This document shows positions 52,858 through 64,000 of a DNA stretch of 64,000 nucleotides, in pieces (position 1 is the stretch's first letter; the number at the start of each line of letters is the position of its first letter). The notes under the pieces are model-generated. The model was given only the letters and a program-made list of their open reading frames with translations. It made no database searches and was not told where the DNA came from. Source of the DNA: Acorus gramineus (lineage: Eukaryota; Streptophyta; Magnoliopsida; Acorales; Acoraceae); NCBI GenBank assembly GCA_030737835.1, contig CM060847.1:7340584-7404583 (forward strand), read 5' to 3'. Position numbers and translations under genes: made by a program.

Positions 52858-55800
52858 CTATTCTCTCTTATCCTCTTCCATGTCATCTTCCAGAGTGAAG
52901 TCATCAGTGCTCCCATAATTTTTGTCTTTCTTTTCTTGCTTGACCAATCCGACATCGCCTTCCGATGTTCCTCTAGTGAGAAACTGAGCTTCTTCATCGT
53001 CTGCGTCTTCCCCGACTTCTTCTGAATAAGCATAACTGGTTTTGAAGGTAACTGTAGTTAGTCACATGGAAGGGACTTTGCATGAGCAGCCCGGGGAATT
53101 AAGCCCCCATTTGGCCCATGGTGTGAATTTATCCATCATAAATAGCTGCTATACCAGGATAAATAACAATTTGGGTTGTATAATGAATTTTCCATTTTTT
53201 TTGTATTTTTTGTAATTCTCATTGAAAAATGTATAAATCACATTGTTGTTGTTTGGATTGAATATTGGAAGTTGAAATTTATTACTTTTTTAGAAACAAG
53301 TCTACCCTTATATTAGTTGTTTGTATCTGGAGATGTGTGAGTGATTGTGTGGGATACTGCAATAGACATAACTTGTTTTGACTTTTGAGATGAGTGTTAG
53401 GCGAGAGAATTTTTGAAATGACATGAAAGAGAATTTTTCCAACCTCCCATTAGAAGTATGGTCAGGTCTTAGACCAGCTTAACCTGGTATAACTATTAGA
53501 TTAATATTCGCGAAGCAAACAACTATCTTTTTTGTTATTCCAGCTCTATTGGAACTTATTTCACCTTTATTTTGCGAGGCAAACGGGGTGTAAGAGCATG
53601 AAAAGTAAACATACCGTTGCGAACTCTGGGATGGAGCCCACAAAAAGCAGATGACACAGAGTATTGCAAAGGCGAGAATGTCCCAGAATGCAGTGATGAT
53701 CCACGCGCTCTGCCACCGTTCACTGAACGGGTCGGTTGCTTTGAAGTAAACCTATTGCAGGGAAAGATGGTTTAGGTTGTCAAAATAATAAAGGGAATCA
53801 ATTATATGAAGGCACAGCCAGTTCACATTTTGGTTTCTGACATCCACAAAGCACAGCTTGCTAATGTATCATAAAATTTCATTTAGCGTTCTCAATCACA
53901 CAACAATGCTAGACCACATATCGGCTAAGATGTATTTTATAGTTTCAACAGGGCTTGCCTTCTTTTCTTTTTCTTTTTTTTTTTAATTGGTGCCCCCCTT
54001 AGGTTTGATCCCCTGACCTCCTTTTCACCGGGGGGGGCGGGGGGGGGGGGGGGTGTGGTTTGTGCAGGGCTTCAACAGGTTTGCCAACTTAAAACACCAG
54101 AGATGGACAAACCATTGTTTCTTCTAGAAGTACAATACATCTCAAAATACTTTATAATGGAACTTTGTCTGTAGGTAGATTGATAAGCCTAGATCAGTTG
54201 TAATGGATATGACTGCTGAAGAATTTTTTTTTTTTTTTTAATTCTGATCTTGTGGACTGAGTTTAAACTAAACACAGGCTAGAGTATTAAGTAACTAAAT
54301 CTGATAAATATGACACTATCCCTACATCTGAACACAGAAGCAGCAACCATAAAAAATCAGGAGTAAAGAAAGGTGAGCTTGTTTGATACTTTCATGTATA
54401 TTAGCACAGAAAAAAAAAACATAAAAAACCCCAATGAACACTATGTATAATCAAACAAGTAGCATTATGAAAAATGAAACTCACAAACTGCTCAAAGCCC
54501 ATTAAATCCATAAAGCATAAAATAAGCTGATACCATACCTCATATCCAATCCAAGCCACTGATGCAACCACCGCAATTGCTAATGCATTTGTAAATTTCC
54601 TATAGATATCCAACTTAACAGTACTCCTTTTGGACTGTGGAACAGAAAATTTATTCACATTAGCATACCATTCCCATCAAACCATATAGCATTTAATAGT
54701 AGACATCAAAAATCACAATCATATGATGGACTGCAACTAGTATAATCCAGCAAGAAACATGGATTCACGATACAAAACTTGTAATCATGCAATTAGGGAA
54801 AAGATAACATACCTGCAGCTTTTCCAGTGTCTTGGAAAGAGAAGTAAATATCCAGAGTATTAGAAATGCATCCAGGAATGCATCAGGAAGGACAAGGAAA
54901 AGCCTTGCTTTCCCTGAAATGTCATTGATAGTTCCAACATTCTCCGCAATATCTAGTAACTCAGATGCCAAAAAATATGTGGCACCAAGAAGAAGAACCT
55001 TTGACGTAAGGCCACCAAGAGTAGGACGAACAACACCATACCCCATTGAAACACTGAGTATAAGCAAACGAGAAACTGTTTTTCTAATAGCTCCAACTGT
55101 CACCACCCAAGTCGTGATTCCAACAGGCCTCATCCCAGTTATATTAAAGTTCAAATACTCAAAGTACCAAAGAGTCATCTCAAAGAAACCAAGTGCAATC
55201 ACAAGGGTGATGCAATTCTGAAGCGGTAGAACATCCTTCCAAAATCTCACATACTGTGTAAACCAAATGATACTGAGCATGAAATATGCAAGTGCCATGA
55301 ATATATAGAACGTCATTAGAGGGGCCATTCTCCCTGGCAAATAACCATCAGGGTTTTTCCAGTATGTTTTTCCACTCATATATAATCCTTTCATCACTGG
55401 GTCGCATGAAATGAAAAACAAGTTATACATGCCAGTCTTGGAAATATGAACCTCATGTGGATCCATTTTGGCAAACAAGTAATTCCCGTTGAACTCTGTA
55501 TTCAACACAACAGGCCAGTTGAAATCCACGGCTGAAGGTCTTCTGAGGACTTCACCTTGTTTGCATCCTTCAAGCTTCGCAAGATCTGGGGTGCAGCATA
55601 TTGACCTCTGCCCACCATAAGCAGAGCCACCAATATTGTCTCTATCAGCAGCCTCAAAAATGATGGCTTGGATCAAACCAGTACTGTGTTCCTTGTCAGA
55701 ATGCTGGCTAGCAGCTTCCTTACTCCTCCAGAATGTAATATTCTCAAACCTGTCCAAACACCTTACAGGTTAGCTGCGGATTAAGATAAAACAACCAATA

Positions 55801-57728
55801 GACACGTATGGAGACAGACCATTTGATGGAAGATAAAGAGTTGCACCATCAAGTATTTGAATATTGAATTGGAAAGCTTTAAAGAGTGTGTAACCAAGTC
55901 ACAGAATGATTCATGGTGCAATAACCATGATAATTAATTTATGCCATCATCCACATGAATGCATTTTGCTCACTCATTGACGATGTAGCATACAAATTGT
56001 ACCATCTAAATCTTGCAAATGCAGTCAATTGGAGAGACAACGACTCCTAACACATACTGTGGAGACACGCCAGTTTAAGGTGAGGTGATTGTCTGCATGT
56101 GCTAGAGAATTTCAAAATGATGTGGACAAGATTCAAAATTATCAGATCGTATACTCTACATAATACCAGGCAGATTAATCAAGTATGCCTTGTTAGGGTG
56201 TTGTATTGTAATAATTTTCTAAAAGCCACCAGCCACTATTGAAAATAGCATTTTTTTCATTATCCATCGAATGGACTTTCCTTAAATCATTGCCCTGGGT
56301 CCTCATAGTGAAAGGCAATCCCAGACAATTTATTGACCAATCAACCATCTAAGGAATGAGCTTCTTGAGAACATGGGATCTGAAATCTCAAAGATGAAGA
56401 ATAAATAAGATTCATGGCAAATACAAAAAGGTCTCTACAATGCATTACACATGAACTAGATGAGCAAGGTTGCTTAATGCTTACACAAAATTATTCTAAA
56501 TAATAATTTGTGGAGTCTCAACCTCTCAGGGCACACATGCAAACAAAAGCATGCAGATGCTTGTTATTCTTATATAGAATCAGTGTATTTAAGATGATAT
56601 TCAAATGCTATAGCAAAAAAAATGGACATATTAAAATAATGAAGTAATGGAATCAAATATAAGATCTGTTATAATGTGGACCAGTATAAATGTCAAATAT
56701 CTTGTCTACTTGTAGCTGTTGAATAGCATGCACAGTGCATACATACACAAATTGCATATTGCTTTGATTAGAAACTGAAAACTATCAAGAAAAAGTGTTG
56801 TATGATCAGAATTGGCACGGATCAGCTTCTGCGAAGATCAGTCATGCATGATATAACTCACAAGCTTGTTGCATGACCCCACTAGAATCTGTAATTTGTC
56901 ACACTGCTGCTTTTTCCCCATTTTCACAGCCCTCTCATCTTTCTCGACATCCAAACTCTTTCCAATTTACTTCTTTGAAATAAAAAGAAGAGGTAACATC
57001 TCCAACAAATAGGCCTCAATTCTGCAGTCAAAACCTTCAACTTTAAACCACCTAGGAGTTCAATTTCCCTACAAAAGTAGCCTAGAGTAACAGTAATAAT
57101 TCAATTGCACTATATCCTGGTCCAAAGGTCCATCTAGTTCATGTCCAAGTACCCGCCACTACAGTCCGGCAAAGATTAACCAAATAATAACAGACAAAAA
57201 ATAGTGCAACTGCTTCCCCTCCTATACATTTCACTGAATTATCATCAATTATAAAAATCTCCCTAATCATATTTATAAACCACTCAATTTATCAAAGGAA
57301 TCACATTTCCAGAATCCAAAAGGCGTTCCAACTAACGATTGATGCAATCCCCTTCAAAACTGCTATAGATCTAAAACCCTCCCAATTCAGTCAATTAGAA
57401 AGGATTAAAAAAAAAGACCAGATCTACAATTGTAAAGCATTTCTTCGACAATGCAGAATCAGATCCACCAGCAAATCAGACACCAAAGCAGAAACATCAC
57501 GAATTACCGGATGAAAGAACGGCCGTCGCTGATCCGATACGGGGTCCATTTGTCGGCGTCGCCGGGGCCGACGCGGGAGGCGACGATGCCCTCGCTTCCG
57601 CCGGAGAGGAGGAACGCATTGCCGACCTCTTTGAAGGAGTCGGAGATGTAGGTGTGGACGGAGGCGGAGACGGCGGAGGCCAAGACGAGGAGGGTCAATA
57701 GAGTGGATCTCCAACTGGTGAAGGCCAT
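52858..57728 (-). CDS. TMEM87 / lung seven-transmembrane receptor family protein
   Basis: Members are Golgi or endosomal seven-helix proteins with a lumenal GOLD-like domain, linked to membrane trafficking or proposed as GPCR-like in plants. Five exons in coding order, 57728-57508, 55749-54813, 54634-54539, 53751-53615 and 53035-52858, join in frame to 522 codons. A signal peptide is clear at residues 1-22 (LLTLLVLASAVSAS). The lumenal part, about 23-212, contains six cysteines and an NIT glycosylation site at 77-79. Helices follow: about 216-238, 250-270, 284-315 (one or two), 322-342, 356-376, 399-418 and 434-458. WYFEYLNFNITG, GYGVVRP and LVLPDAFLDAFLILWIF are conserved in the family. The cytoplasmic tail after 463 begins YAYSEEVGED and is highly acidic. 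The usual family length is 500-560. All introns are GT-AG; intron 1 is 1.76 kb. Confidence 0.93.
53099..53594. mobile_element. Possible MITE in TMEM87-like intron 4
   Basis: The left border TTAAGCCCCCATTTGGCCCA and the inverted right border TTACACCCCGTTTGCCTCGC are similar in layout and partly in sequence, about 490 bases apart. The interior contains CAGCTTAACCTGGTATAAC and TACCAGGATAAATAAC in inverted positions. The flanks could be a TTA target duplication. No coding frame is present. Confidence 0.45.
53960..54058. repeat. Poly-G tract and SINE-like motif in TMEM87-like intron 3
   Basis: GGTGCCCCCCTTAGGTTTGATCC-type sequence (here written in part: TAGGTTTGATCCCCTGACC) resembles a Pol III B box and is followed by a G run interrupted once by C (about 54030-54053). 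A poly-T tract precedes it. It may be a SINE relic or simple sequence. On the plus strand it is G-rich, so the gene's own transcript carries poly-C. Confidence 0.5.
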
Positions 57729-58177
57729 GGAGAGTGAGCGAGCGAGATTTATAGAGATAGAGAGAGATAAAGAGAGAAGATCGGCTTGTTTTGAGGGAGA
57801 TTTGTTCGGGATCTGGAGAACGAGTGAAAGAATTTATTTTTATTATTGTTTTTTCATTAATAATAACACATCTTTAAATGCTATGCTTAATGTGTAAGTG
57901 AAAATGACGAACTGTTACTTGCGATGGATTTTAATCAAATTAGTTTCACTTTGCATTTCTAAAGTTTAATTTAATATGATACACGTTTTAAGACCGTATT
58001 ATTCAATACGAATGGGTTTCAGTTAATCTTTTTATTTCTTAATTAAATAAATAGTCATGAATGTGAAAATCAGCTCAGTTTAATTGTTTTCACAAATAGT
58101 CATTCTATTTTATGCTGCTCATTCCCTGAGTTTTTTTACTTTTTTTTATTTAAATAATTTTTATGAGCAAATTAATT

Positions 58178-58612
58178 AGGAATTTCTCCAATTTTTTAAG
58201 TTTTTTTTAGGTCCTACGATGAAAAAAAATTATCTTTCGATCCTCTAGTCGAATATTTTTCAAAAATATCAAAAATACCCATCACAGTTATTTTAATACA
58301 CTTTTTATACTCTCCAAAACATTGTTAAGTATCTCTAGTATAATGTTAACACTTTTCAATACATTGTTAACCTTCATATAGAATGGCTCTCATCCAATTG
58401 TTTTAATACATTGTAAACACTCTTCATTAAATTGTTAAGTATCTCAAATGCACTGTTAGCACTCTACGGTACATCATTGTTAACCTTCACATAATTAGGT
58501 GAGGGCATTTTTGATATTTTTGAACAACATCTGGCTATAGAGACCTAAGAATAATTTTTCAACGTCATAGAGATCTAAAAATACTTAATAATTTTCAGAG
58601 ACCTAAAAATAA
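58178..58612. mobile_element. MITE with about 95-bp inverted ends and internal repeats
   Basis: The left end (TTTTTTTTAGGTCCTACGAT ... TTTTTCAAAAATATCAAAAA) is mirrored by the right end (TTTTTGATATTTTTGAACAA ... AGAGACCTAAAAAT). Together they make inverted repeats of about 95 bases with mismatches. The interior has two direct copies of an 85-90-bp unit containing ATTGTTAAGTATCTC, then ATTGTTAACCTTCA. CTGTTAACA-type motifs near 49518-49550 suggest a relative there. There is no gene. Confidence 0.8.
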
Positions 58613-59624
58613 TAGATGGATGATCACATGAACCCCTAATTAAATTAATGGGTATTGTACATTTGTACTCCATATGGTATAATTAAAATTATTAATCCAT
58701 TACCAAAGGGAGCTTACAGTACTTGCTCAACTAATATTTAATGATGTGAAATATTTTCAATGATGCTGACAATTCAACCAACTGAAGGGTGACCATACAA
58801 CCTCCACATTGAACCTCACCTCCCTATTTTGAATATTTTCTTCATTTTGATTAGTGTCTATGAATTCTCACTCATTAAGAGTAATTGAGATGCTTAGGCT
58901 TTATTAGAACTAATTATCAAATTCAACATTTTTGTACACGTAAATGTTTTTTTTTCCCCATAAAAGTCATTGTTTTAGTTTCTTTTATATAAAAATTGTT
59001 TTGTTAATTTTTAAAACATGAAAACAAAAATGTGAAAAGTAGGATACTGATGTGGTGTTGGTAAAAAAAAAACATTTTTTTATCTCTAACTGTTAAAAAA
59101 ATGAATAAAAATATTTCACGTCCATGAGACCTTGTGTTATTAATATGTTTTTGATATCAAGCAAACAATTACATGACGTATTTATGAGCTGTCATATGAC
59201 ACACATAACGTACCCCAAACAAATCCGATTGATAATGGTGCGTTTGACAATGTGATTGGGATTGTTTTTAGTATCTTTATAAACTAAAAATTTAAAGCAA
59301 ATTATCAAATAAGCTCACTTAATTGAAAAAGTATCATCATCATTACATAAAAAAAGTTGTCTAAAAAACTGTATTTATTCTAACAAAAATAGCTTCTATT
59401 ATCAGTAACAAACATGATTCTTTATAACACTGTTATATCAATTCTTATGTCTTTATATCATTTTGTTTTAAAACACAAAAAAAAAACAAAAAAACAACAC
59501 TGTTATACCAATCTTACTCAGATTCTCCTTGCAGTGGGTTATTTTTTTTCTCTCACGATCAACAGAGTATTAAATTTTTCAGTGATAATGTACGTCAATG
59601 TATTATACCATAAAATCAATATGA

Positions 59625-59815
59625 AATTTGTTAGACTTTGGTTGTACGATTGTGTAGCTTTTGCGGTTGTAGAAAGTTGATTATGTAATCGTACAACTAA
59701 ACAATTTTACAATCGCAGCTTCCTACAAATAATGTTCAAAAACTGCGATTTGAGAAAGCTGGGAGGAGACAGCTTCCTGCAGAATCAGTTTTAAACCCAG
59801 CGATTGCAGAAAATC
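59625..59815. mobile_element. Diverged relative of the 4320-4511 element
   Basis: This stretch contains TTTGGTTGTACGATTGTGTA, GTACAACTAAACAATTTTAC, ATCGCAGCTTCCTAC and CTTCCTGCAGAATCAGTTTTA. These correspond to TTTGGTTGCGTGATTG, the GCAGCTTCTTACAATCGC block and CTGATTCTGCAGGAAGCT (inverted) of the element near 4320. Similarity is partial and the borders are unclear. Confidence 0.45.
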
Positions 59816-61017
59816 AGTTAGACCCATTTTCAGTTTAAAAATATTTTGCATCTTTTTATTTTTTTCAAATATTACATTCTATCTAATAAGATATGTATTT
59901 TTATAAAAAATAAAATATATACTTCAATCAATCAATTGTATGAATTCATTTATAAAATGTGTAAAAATAATTATCAAACTATATAAAAATGTGCTACATG
60001 TAATAATGTTCAATCAATATTTATATCATTAAAGCTAGTGTATAGGAAACGCGTATGAATGCATTTTTGCTTTTTAAAAAAGTGAAAAGCGCAAATGTGT
60101 TTGCAAACATCTTTCTAAAAATAAATTTAATTAAAAAAAGTTACTTGTAGTTTTTAGTATAAAAAATATGTTTTTTAAAAATTGTAAAAACTGAGCTTCG
60201 CAAGAATCAAATTTATTTAAACTACTATATTAAAAATCATATTTTTACAACGTGTTTCCAGATACAACTTAAGTTGTCGTAAGTATATAAATGATAGGCC
60301 CACTTTGAAACGGGTTTAAGAGTTAGCTTTTTCTCAAAAACCGTGTTTAAAACTAAGTCATAATTTTATGAAAAAGCTACCTTTTGTGAACACTTCTTTA
60401 TAAAAATGTGTTTGCAGTTTTTATGGACCGTTTCGATATGAGTTAAGTAGATTCTGTATTTGAAAAGCTAAAAATTCTTAAATTTAAATCTAAACATATT
60501 TTCAGCCTTCAGCTTTTCAAACCACCATATTCCTTTTTCAGACAAAAAAATTTTACGGTTGAAAATATAATAAAACAACACTTATCAAAAATTGAATTTG
60601 AAACTTAGATTTCAAGAATCTTAGCATTTCAATTTCGCATCCAAACGCAGCCTTAATTAAGGTGTAACTTTTTTTTCCTGTTTGAAAACAGATCCAGGGA
60701 ACTCAGCTTAACGTGAACTCAAAAGTTCTCCGAATCCGTTTTAATTAATCTATTTTTAGTTTTTTTTAAATAATTCCCACCTAAAATAAAAATTAATTCA
60801 AAAGTTTATTTTACATATAAGAGTTGGTCATATTCAACGGTCAGACTGGTTCATAAGAGACGACCACTACATATTTCCTTCTTCGGTCGTCCCTTCCAAA
60901 GATCACCAGATCTCGATCGAAGTAAACCCTAAATCTCGATCTCAAATGTTGTTATTCGTCAATCACAACGAAAGCATAGTTTGATCGAGAGAGAGAGAGA
61001 GAAGAGGACCGACGCCG

Positions 61018-63996
61018 ATGGGGAAGCAGAGGGACGAAGAGAAAGGCGGAGGCGGAGGAGACGACGACGAGGAATCTCCGACGACGAGCAAGAAATCGTG
61101 GAGGAGGTTCCCCCTGACGCGGTGGGAGCTCGTCGCCGTCGTCGGAGTGGCTCTCGTGTTCGCGTCGGGTGTCTCCTGCATCTACTTCTTCCTCCCCTAT
61201 TCATCCCCCGCATTAAAGCTTCCTCGCTCCGTCTCCGATCTCCGAATCCTCAAGTAAATCCTTCCCTGAGTTTCTCGCATTTCCTTGATTTTTTGATTCC
61301 GTGTAGATTGATGTCAACAAGAGAGGATAACCAATGTATGTTAGGAGATTGAATTGAACGGCAGTATTTGAAAATGGGTTTGGACAGCTTTTGGAGATTC
61401 CAATCTCTTCAATGCCCCTAGCTATCTAAGCTTCTGAAGAGAGCGACAATAGGTTATAGTTATAAAAAAGACAGCTTTTCAGGAATCTAGGAAAAGTTGT
61501 TTTAAAATAAGTGAAATGTTGTTTTTTTCAAACTGTTTCCAATCACTAGTTTGGATATGTGTGATATAGGATGTGAATTGATGGGTTGGGTGGGTGCGGG
61601 GTGGAAGTGGAATTCTATTGGTTTGATCTAGATTTGTTCAGTGTCTGTGAGCCTCTTCTTTGTTGGGCACCCAAAGCGGTCATAGAGGTTCTAAAGTAGC
61701 TATCTTGACATCGTCGAAGATGCATTGTAGTGTCTTGTGCTGCTGATTTACTGGATGTGAAAATGGGACCTATGTTTCATTCCCTTTCTATGTAAGCACC
61801 CTGTTTGTGATCTGTTGCTTTTTTGCTGAATTGGCATGCTTTATATGAATGAAATTTAGGTTTGATATGTAGCTTAGATTGCTCAGCCGGCGCACTTGAA
61901 ACAAAGAAGTGAGGTAATTATGGTAAACTATAATGAAATAGACAGAGAGGGAGACTGTAATGAACTTGGATGGAGGTTGTTAGAAGGGATAGAAAACTTA
62001 AACTGGAAATGATCTTAGAGACAAATTTGTGGCATACTTGGATTCATAAATTTGACTTGAGATATTGGGAAATAGGCAGTGTTGATATTGATGTTAATTT
62101 ATGTTAGCTGGTGTTTTGGGACTTTAAAGTCTAACTGAGAAAATGAATGTTGAATAATAAGTAATTGGAAAATTCTTCTTTTTTAATGCCCATGTGAGAA
62201 AAATTATCTTCCTGCAATAAGTAATAGATAAAAGGAATTTTGCCATTGGTGGCATAGACGTGTATACATATCACTGGTTGCATTGCACTTGTAAGAAAGG
62301 GTGAGTGGTGGATGGGAAGCTTAAAGAAAATTGCACTAAAATTGTAATTTTAATAAGGATTTAAAAAGAAAAAAAACTTGCTCCAAAATTTACTTCAGAT
62401 TAGATTTATGCCTTAATCTGAAGCCAATCCAACCTGTTGGGACAAATATATTGTTGAGTTGTTGAATTATTTGGTTTAGATATGTGCTTTTTAAGAGTAA
62501 ATATCAAACTTACATTAGAGGGTTTTTGGGAAGCGTGCCCATGCGCTGGTGAAATCAAGGTTGGAGGTCTAAAGAAAAGGAAAAATAATGGCCCATGAAC
62601 AAAATGAAGGAGATGAGGGATCTCCAAAAAATAGAAAAAAAAAAACCGAAAAAAGAAACAAATATGGGGCTAAGGGAAGGGACCCATTAGAGGCTCCTAG
62701 AATGGGAGACCCCTATCACCCTGAAAATGATTGGCTTTAGGGGCTCCATATAGCTCCCTCATTTGGGCAAGGGTGGGATTAAATTGAGACTCTGTGTGCA
62801 CCTTTACAATCCTCGAGGAAATGTGATTATGGTTTCGGAACAAAAGTTCTAAAGGCAATCAGAGTCATGTCACCAAATTCCAATGGTTTATCCCTCAAGC
62901 AGTTTGTTGGAACATTTGGATCGCTTGAAATGATCTCATATTTTAAGGGAGACAGTCTTGTGTAGAGAACACGTGGTCGGCTATCATGGCAACTCTTCGA
63001 GCGTGGGTCTCCAACTCTCCATTCTCCTTAGAGTTGAATCACCTTCTAGCATAATGGGAAGAAATTGATGTGGATGGCAATTATAAAGCTAATCAATACT
63101 TGTGAGCCAAACTCAATTGTTTGGTGAGGACCTATGACAAAAATGAAATATGTCCAGAGATTTCATATGATTGGGGCATCTTGTTCAGTTGTTATTGGAT
63201 GTAAGATTTATTCCATCAAATTGGTATTTTGATGTTTTGATATCTGTAATAATTACATGGATTTTTGTTGTGACTGAGATGCAGTTTTTTTATTTATCCA
63301 ACTTGCCCTCTTTCAAAGACAATTTTTTTTTAACATTTCACAATTCAACATGACAGATTTGGAATAGTTTTTGATGCAGTTTTTTTGTTCATTTAACAGC
63401 TCATAAAGGCATATTTTTCCCATGTTTCAATCAAACTGTAAGAGCTATATTTAATGGAGTTTTCTTATCCTAGCACATGTGCATGCTTTCCTTTGATCGT
63501 GTCTATTTATGATATTTCCAATTGTCATGTGCAGAGATCATCTCGCAGTGTATGCAAAAGATCACCAAGCAAAATTCATAATAGGTTACTGTTCAATTTA
63601 CATCTTCATGCAAACATTTATGATTCCTGGAACCATATTTATGTCGTTGCTAGCTGGTGCTCTATTTGGCGTTATCAGAGGTCTTTTATTGGTTTTGTTT
63701 TCTGCCACTGCCGGGGCATCCTCCTGCTATTTTATTTCAAGATTAGTTGGGAGGCCTTTACTTTTGTGGCTGTGGCCTGAAAAATTGAGATTTTTCCAGG
63801 CAGAGGTATGCTCAGGGATCTCTTTTCCATCATGGCTAGATTCCTTTCTGAAATTGCTTCATGTTTCACTGTTAAAATGAAGTTTTCATTTATTTACACT
63901 GTCTTTTTAGAGTGTCACTATCTCAGAATCTGCTTTTTGCTTAAACAGATTGCAAAACGCAGGGAAAAGCTGTTGAATTACATGCTCTTTTTGAGG
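61018..63996 (+). CDS. SNARE-associated/VTT-domain membrane protein, 5' part only
   Basis: Proteins of this class (DedA/TVP38/TMEM41 type) are multi-pass ER-Golgi membrane proteins, several acting as lipid scramblases. Exons seen are 61018-61253 (78 codons and 2 bases), 63535-63805 (90 codons) and 63949-63996 (16 codons), ending at a GT donor at 63997. The first exon encodes a charged, Gly/Asp-rich N-terminus and one helix, about residues 37-60. Exon 2 starts the VTT domain: HHxAKFIIGYCSIYIFMQTF-like sequence (here HQAKFIIGYCSIYIFMQTF), then MIPGTIFMSLLAGALFG and SATAGASSCYFISRLVGRP, the conserved re-entrant loop and Gly-rich motif. Exon 3 is IAKRREKLLNYMLFLR, the usual amphipathic link. Phases join correctly (AA+A gives Lys79). 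The gene continues beyond the right edge. Intron 1 is 2.3 kb and holds a LINE relic. The ATG follows a GA microsatellite. Confidence 0.92.
62855..63110 (+). mobile_element. LINE 3' relic in VTT intron 1
   Basis: Broken frames read FPQAVCWNIWIA, a stop, NDLIF, and then SAIMATLRAWVSNSPFSLEL. This pattern follows the C-terminal ORF2 region seen in the other LINE relics (CWGIWxxRNxxIF). Stops and the lack of a clear poly-A tail show it is old. Borders are approximate. Confidence 0.5.
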
Positions 63997-64000
63997 GTGA

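Larger units (their letters stand above)
57729..61017. other. Divergent intergenic region between the TMEM87-like and VTT genes
   Basis: These 3.3 kb include both promoters. A GA microsatellite in the TMEM87-like leader lies at about 57757-57776 and a GA run precedes the VTT start codon (60987-61001). The middle is AT-rich, with a 435-bp MITE at 58178-58612 and transposon-like remnants from about 59236 to 60655 (ends GTGCGTTTGACAATG and, inverted, GCTGCGTTTGGATGCG). No gene is seen. Confidence 0.6.

Noticed and set aside
52776..53033. 85-codon minus-strand frame rich in Lys/Ser
   Set aside because: It is a frame-shifted reading of the last TMEM87-like exon; the correct frame, linked by splice phase, is the acidic tail YAYSEEVGED.
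57424..57714. Arg/Leu-rich minus frame opposite the TMEM87-like first exon region
   Set aside because: It is another frame of the signal-peptide exon with no homology pattern.
60963..61213. Minus-strand frames (Arg- and Ser-rich) over the first VTT exon
   Set aside because: Shadows of a GC-rich exon; the plus frame is supported by its join to the conserved VTT domain.

Overview
This is nuclear DNA of a flowering plant. The genes are split into many short exons with GT-AG introns. Intergenic DNA is very AT-rich, 5' UTRs carry CT/GA microsatellites, and introns contain LINE tails and inverted-repeat (MITE-like) elements. Several first exons are GC-rich while later exons are AT-rich, a gradient more common in monocots, but I cannot name the species. 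No prokaryotic feature, tRNA, rRNA or intact LTR retrotransposon was seen.

Layout: (1) 1-3743, minus: PYM, the exon-junction-complex recycling factor, with its 3' end beyond the left edge. (2) 3744-5964: divergent intergenic region with a short MITE-like element. (3) 5965-25656, plus: a complete 22-exon gene for chloroplast-targeted elongation factor 4 (LepA, 685 codons), with LINE fragments, a MITE and an 85-bp triplicate in its introns. (4) 25657-27876: convergent intergenic region. (5) 27877-36012, minus: a complete 17-exon UDP-sugar pyrophosphorylase gene (USP, 629 codons). (6) 36013-38980: AT-rich, TE-like sequence. (7) 38981-44885, plus: a recent partial duplicate of LepA (exon 11 to the 3' flank) with two large deletions, a stop codon and a frameshift; it is a pseudogene. 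(8) 44886-50218: intergenic, with several repeat structures. (9) 50219-51834, plus: a 6-phosphogluconolactonase-like gene whose active-site motifs are altered. (10) 52858-57728, minus: a complete 5-exon TMEM87/lung-seven-transmembrane family gene. (11) 57729-61017: intergenic, with a MITE. (12) 61018 to the right edge, plus: the first three exons of a SNARE-associated/VTT (DedA-TVP38-TMEM41 type) membrane protein gene.

The genes are ordinary plant housekeeping genes that do not form an operon or a metabolic cluster. PYM and LepA both touch translation (cytosolic mRNP recycling and plastid ribosomes). USP and the PGL-like gene touch sugar phosphate and nucleotide sugar metabolism. The TMEM87-like and VTT proteins are endomembrane proteins. 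I found no convincing new multi-gene system. The items most worth a second look are the LepA duplicate with its deletion breakpoint beside an 18-G run, the PGL homologue lacking the MGPDGH motif, a duplicated 5' splice site in USP, and several foldback elements. Exon borders were placed by eye from splice consensus and reading-frame continuity, with every codon phase checked arithmetically.
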